Origin: JACCUZ01 sp038246575
GTDB lineage: Bacteria > Actinomycetota > Actinomycetes > JACCUZ01
Assembly (NCBI GenBank): GCA_038246575.1
Contig: JBBRVU010000013.1
Coordinates: 1 to 41,750 of the forward strand
Length of the DNA stretch: 41,750 nt
Reading direction: 5' to 3'
Part shown: piece by piece, positions 39,433-41,750 of the stretch
How the letters are laid out: every line of letters begins with the position of its first letter
Position numbering within the stretch: position 1 is the first letter of the stretch
Position numbers and translations under genes: made by a program
Notes under the pieces: model-generated
What the model saw: the letters and a program-made list of their open reading frames with translations, nothing else
What the model was told of the DNA's origin: nothing
The model's database searches: none

Positions 39433-39467
39433 CTGTCAGGAGTCAGTGTGCACTATGCCCCTGACAG
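39433..39467. promoter_or_regulatory. Inverted repeat upstream of the EamA gene, possible operator
   Basis: CTGTCAGG (39433-39440) and CCTGACAG (39460-39467) are perfect 8-bp arms 19 bases apart, located 29-63 bases upstream of the EamA start. Placement and symmetry suit a regulator-binding site; the regulator is unknown. Confidence 0.4.
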
Positions 39468-39509
39468 TTCCGGTGGCAGTTCCGGGGGCCGCCCGTGACA
39501 CCCGTGACA
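39465..39509 (+). repeat. Two short tandem duplications
   Basis: CAGTTCCGG(T/G)GG is duplicated back to back at 39465-39488 and CCCGTGACA at 39492-39509. These are likely slippage products between the divergent EamA and unknown genes. Confidence 0.6.
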
Positions 39510-39568
39510 CCGGCCGGGGCCGGCCGTGTCCTTCCGGACTCGACGAGAGGGGTGCTGCCGAGGCCGGT

Positions 39569-39574
39569 TAGGTT
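39569..39574 (+). promoter_or_regulatory. -10 element of a leaderless promoter (TAGGTT)
   Basis: TAGGTT ends 7 nt before GTG 39582. Confidence 0.5.
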
Positions 39575-39581
39575 GGACCGG

Positions 39582-39956
39582 GTGGAGGAGAACCGGGCGA
39601 GACGGGTGGTCGACGCCCTGCGTGAGCGCGGCGTCAACGCGCACCTGGAGAAGGCCGGCGTCTACCAGTTCGGCATCCGGGTTGCGTTGGGGGACGGGCG
39701 CCAGGCGATCTGGGACAGCGACGGCACGGCCGCGCTGGAGGCCCAGGTCATGCGCAACGGCGTCCTCGTCGGGTTCGTCCCGGTGATCGAGGGCTCCGAG
39801 AGCTTCGAGGACAGCGATGTCATCGAGGTGATCACGCACACCGACTACGACCAGCCCATCGCCCGGCGCCGGGCGACCCCGCTGCCGCCCGCTGCTCCGT
39901 TGCCCCGTCACGGCGGCGTGTTCCGGCGCTTTCTCGGCGGTTTTCGGCACCACTGA
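39582..39956 (+). CDS. Hypothetical protein, unknown function
   Basis: This 124-residue protein (from GTG 39582) has a globular alpha/beta first part (VEENRARRVVDALRERGVNAHLEKAGVYQFGIRVALGDGRQAIWDSDGTAALEAQVMRNGVLVGFVPVIEGSESF) and a Pro/Arg-rich tail ending FRRFLGGFRHH. I recognise no family. It has no signal peptide or membrane span. A longer in-frame start at 39495 is unlikely because a leaderless -10 sits just before 39582 and the extra segment is low in coding character. It is 94 bases upstream of the adenylate kinase gene in the same direction. Confidence 0.7.
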   Translation: MEENRARRVVDALRERGVNAHLEKAGVYQFGIRVALGDGRQAIWDSDGTAALEAQVMRNGVLVGFVPVIEGSESFEDSDVIEVITHTDYDQPIARRRATPLPPAAPLPRHGGVFRRFLGGFRHH

Positions 39957-40050
39957 CGTCGTCGGCCCGGCGGTTTTCGCAAGCCCTGGCGACCGCCTGA
40001 TGGTGGACACCCTCGCGACTCCCGACGCCGACCCGGCAGGATGCACGCCT

Positions 40051-40623
40051 ATGCGGCTACTGCTGATCGGTGCTCCGGGCTCCGGCAAGGGGACTCAGGC
40101 GGTCCAGCTTGCCGAGCGGCTGGACATCACCCACATCTCCAGCGGTGACCTGCTTCGCCAGCACGTGACGGACGGGACCACGCTCGGCCAGGCCGTGCAG
40201 AAGTACGTCTCGCGGGGCGACCTGGTGCCCGACCAGATCGTGTTGGACATGCTGCGCAAGCCCATCGTGACCGCCAGCGAGTCGGGCGGGTACGTGCTCG
40301 ACGGCTTTCCCCGGACCGTGGAGCAGGCCAAGGTCGCATACGACACGGCCAAGGAGCTCGGGGTCGCCGTGCAGATCGCGATCCACCTCGACGTCCCCGA
40401 CGAGGAGCTGGTGCGCCGGCTGCTGGCCAGGGGCCGCGGATCCGACGACACCCAGGACGTGATCGAGCACCGGCTCGAGGTGTATGCCGCGAAGACGCAG
40501 CCGATGCTGGCCTACTACTCCGAGCGCGAGCAGCTGGTGACCGTCAACGGCGCACTGCCGCCCGACGACGTCACCCACGCCGTCGCCGACCAGATCGAGG
40601 CGTTGCGCTCAGTCCTGGACTGA
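40051..40623 (+). CDS. adk: Adenylate kinase, short-LID form
   Basis: This 190-residue nucleoside monophosphate kinase catalyses ATP + AMP to 2 ADP in the cytosol. The P-loop GAPGSGKGT is at residues 7-15, followed by the NMP-binding SSGDLLRQHV (30-39) and DGFPRT (84-89). A very short LID follows (RGRGSDDTQDVIEHRL, about 127-141) instead of the 30-residue lid of long adenylate kinases. ATG 40051 is preceded by AGGATG, which could be part of a leaderless -10 (CAGGAT) or a weak ribosome-binding site. Bacterial adk usually sits in the ribosomal-protein operon beside secY and map; this copy does not, so it may be a second adenylate kinase. Confidence 0.93.
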   Translation: MRLLLIGAPGSGKGTQAVQLAERLDITHISSGDLLRQHVTDGTTLGQAVQKYVSRGDLVPDQIVLDMLRKPIVTASESGGYVLDGFPRTVEQAKVAYDTAKELGVAVQIAIHLDVPDEELVRRLLARGRGSDDTQDVIEHRLEVYAAKTQPMLAYYSEREQLVTVNGALPPDDVTHAVADQIEALRSVLD

Positions 40624-40657
40624 GCCCGACCTCATCCGGACCTGGCGCCGGGTCGCG

Positions 40658-41062
40658 TCAGCTCGGCGGGGTGAGCACGTCGAGCAGCGCCTGCCCGTAA
40701 GCGTCAGCTGCGGTCGGGCCGTCGGCGACTACCGGCGATCCGTCGCGCAGGTAGGTGACGGAGAAGGACGCGTCGCGCCGTTCGAGATGCCGGAAGCCTT
40801 CACCGATCAAGTCCCGCAGCTGCGCCTCGGTCGGGACCCACAGCGCCTCCTTTGCATCCAGCGAGTCCAGCGCCCACTCGGTCGTCCCGTTGAAACCGAT
40901 CACCGGGCCGGACACGAACTGGTGCACCTCGATCGTCATGTCGCTGAGCACGAACACCTGGTCGTCCATGCCCTTGTCGGCGACGATGAAGTGGTCGCCG
41001 CGAGCCGGCTCCCACTGCAGTCCTGCGGCACGCAAGGCACGGGCGATCTCGACCGACAGCAT
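40658..41062 (-). CDS. Conserved actinobacterial protein, unknown function
   Basis: This 134-residue protein starts MLSVEIARALRAAGLQWEPARGDHFIVADKGMDDQVFVLSDMTIEVHQF and continues VIGFNGTTEWALDSL, EALWVPTEAQLRDLIGEGF. I recall close actinobacterial relatives annotated as 'pilus assembly protein CpaE', but nothing here shows an ATPase or pilus domain, and no pilus genes are near; I treat that label as unsupported. ATG 41062 has TACGGT 7 nt upstream. It is divergent from the DUF72 gene with only 23 bases between the two start codons. Confidence 0.8.
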   Translation of the reverse strand: MLSVEIARALRAAGLQWEPARGDHFIVADKGMDDQVFVLSDMTIEVHQFVSGPVIGFNGTTEWALDSLDAKEALWVPTEAQLRDLIGEGFRHLERRDASFSVTYLRDGSPVVADGPTAADAYGQALLDVLTPPS

Positions 41063-41069
41063 GCGATCG

Positions 41070-41079
41070 ACCGTAGACT
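41070..41079. promoter_or_regulatory. Overlapping divergent -10 elements
   Basis: TACGGT (minus strand, 41075-41070) is 7 nt before the ATG at 41062, and TAGACT (+ strand, 41074-41079) is 6 nt before the GTG at 41086. The two hexamers share positions 41074-41075, so both genes would start transcription, and be translated leaderless, from one shared site. Confidence 0.5.
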
Positions 41080-41085
41080 GGGGCG

Positions 41086-41750
41086 GTGCCGCAGGCGCCG
41101 ACGGTCCGTCGGTTGGGTGCGCAGGCGGAGGCCGCGATGATCAGGGTCGGCATCTCGGGCTGGACCTACCCGCCCTGGCGCGGCGTCTTCTACCCGGCCG
41201 GCCTGCCGCACCGCCTCGAGCTGGAGCACGCCGCGACCCAGCTCGCGACCATCGAGATCAACGGGTCGTTCTACGCACTGCAGAAGCCCGACTCGTACCG
41301 CGACTGGCACGACCGCACCCCGGAGGACTTCCTCTTCTCGGTGAAGGCGCCCCGGTTCATCACCCACATGAAGAAGCTGCGCGGCGTCGAGACACCACTG
41401 GCCAACTTCTTCGCCTCCGGTGTGCTCGCGCTGCGCGGCAAGCTTGGGCCGTTCCTCTGGCAGCTGCCGCCGAACCTGGGCTACGACGCCGGGCGGCTGG
41501 CCGACTTCTTCGCGCTGCTGCCGCGCACCACGACCGAGGCGGCCGCCCTCGCGGCCGGGCACGATGAGCGGATGGAGGGCCGTGCCCTCCTGGTGGCCGA
41601 CGCGGACCGGCCACTGCGGCACGCCCTCGAGGTGCGGCATCCGACGTACGAGACGCCGGCGTTCCTCGAGCTGCTGCGCGAGCACCGGATCGCAGTGGTC
41701 ACCGCCGACACCGCCGGGAAGTGGCCGCTGCTGCTCGAACCGACCACCGA
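41086..41750 (+). CDS. DUF72 domain protein (partial, cut by window edge)
   Basis: The visible 221 codons from GTG 41086 hold a TIM-barrel DUF72 domain: RVGISGWTYPPWRGVFYPAGLPHRLELEHAATQLATIEINGSFYALQKPDSYRDWHDRTPEDFLFSVKAPRFITHMKKLRG, then LGPFLWQLPPNL and HALEVRHPTYETPAFLELL. DUF72 proteins (YecE-like) are about 250-300 residues and have no settled function. An internal ATG at 41137 would start directly at the conserved domain; the leaderless -10 (TAGACT) 6 nt before GTG 41086 favours the longer form. The 3' end is outside the window. Confidence 0.88.
   Translation, partial: MPQAPTVRRLGAQAEAAMIRVGISGWTYPPWRGVFYPAGLPHRLELEHAATQLATIEINGSFYALQKPDSYRDWHDRTPEDFLFSVKAPRFITHMKKLRGVETPLANFFASGVLALRGKLGPFLWQLPPNLGYDAGRLADFFALLPRTTTEAAALAAGHDERMEGRALLVADADRPLRHALEVRHPTYETPAFLELLREHRIAVVTADTAGKWPLLLEPTT

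Noticed and set aside
39465..39509. The short tandem duplications as a CRISPR or a functional repeat array.
   Set aside because: There are only two copies of each unit with no spacers; slippage explains them.
40658..41062. Annotation as pilus assembly protein CpaE.
   Set aside because: The 134-residue chain lacks receiver and ATPase motifs of CpaE and no pilus genes are nearby.

Overview
The window is very GC-rich, with GTG starts, strong G/C at third codon positions and lineage-typical proteins (DUF222/HNH '13E12' protein, PspC, HelD-type helicase, DUF3817, DUF5522, DUF5302, SURF1). This points to the chromosome of an actinobacterium; a Nocardioides-like member of the Propionibacteriales is my guess from gene content only. 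I see no phage, insertion sequence, CRISPR array, tRNA or rRNA. The window is a mosaic of mostly single-gene or two-gene transcription units.

Layout. 1-6.4 kb: 5' part of a DEAD/DEAH helicase gene, a PspC protein, a SigG-like ECF sigma factor, two copies of a dispersed repeat, and HrpA. 6.4-10 kb: a DGPF/YCII protein translationally coupled to an ECF42-type sigma factor, with a promoter matching the published ECF42 motif, then a two-gene ABC exporter closed by a long hairpin. 10-18.3 kb: small membrane protein, family 1 glycosyltransferase, DUF222/HNH protein, DUF457-like membrane protein, secreted nuclease with lamin-tail domain, CDF metal transporter, a shortened SGNH hydrolase, a lipoprotein NagZ-like glycosidase and a DUF5522 protein. 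18.25-19.15 kb: 900 bases without a convincing gene. 19.15-21.5 kb: OmpR-type response regulator and histidine kinase with overlapping stop/start. 21.5-30.2 kb: DUF3817, SURF1, TesB thioesterase, an MFS protein fused to a cyclic-nucleotide-binding domain, an MBL hydrolase, two membrane or unknown proteins, and a HelD-like helicase. 30.3-41.75 kb: GGDEF-EAL protein, aldo/keto reductase, three further transporters, a HicB/DinB-like protein, secreted amidase, DUF5302, an unknown protein, adenylate kinase, a conserved unknown and the start of a DUF72 protein.

The most unusual part is the gene-free stretch at 18.25-19.15 kb. Its second half (18566-19005) contains ten hairpins on the + strand. Each has a different stem, but every loop is a GNRA tetraloop (GCAA, GTGA, GCGA or GAAA). 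The last eight are spaced about 51 nt apart, and the series ends in an 11-bp terminator hairpin just upstream of the response regulator. I read this as a structured noncoding RNA, or a very long structured leader, that I do not recognise. Its first half carries helically phased TGTGGA motifs resembling DnaA boxes.

Many genes have a TAnnnT or nAnnnT hexamer 6-8 nt before the start codon, the signature of leaderless transcription. Two divergent genes near the right end appear to share bases of their -10 elements.
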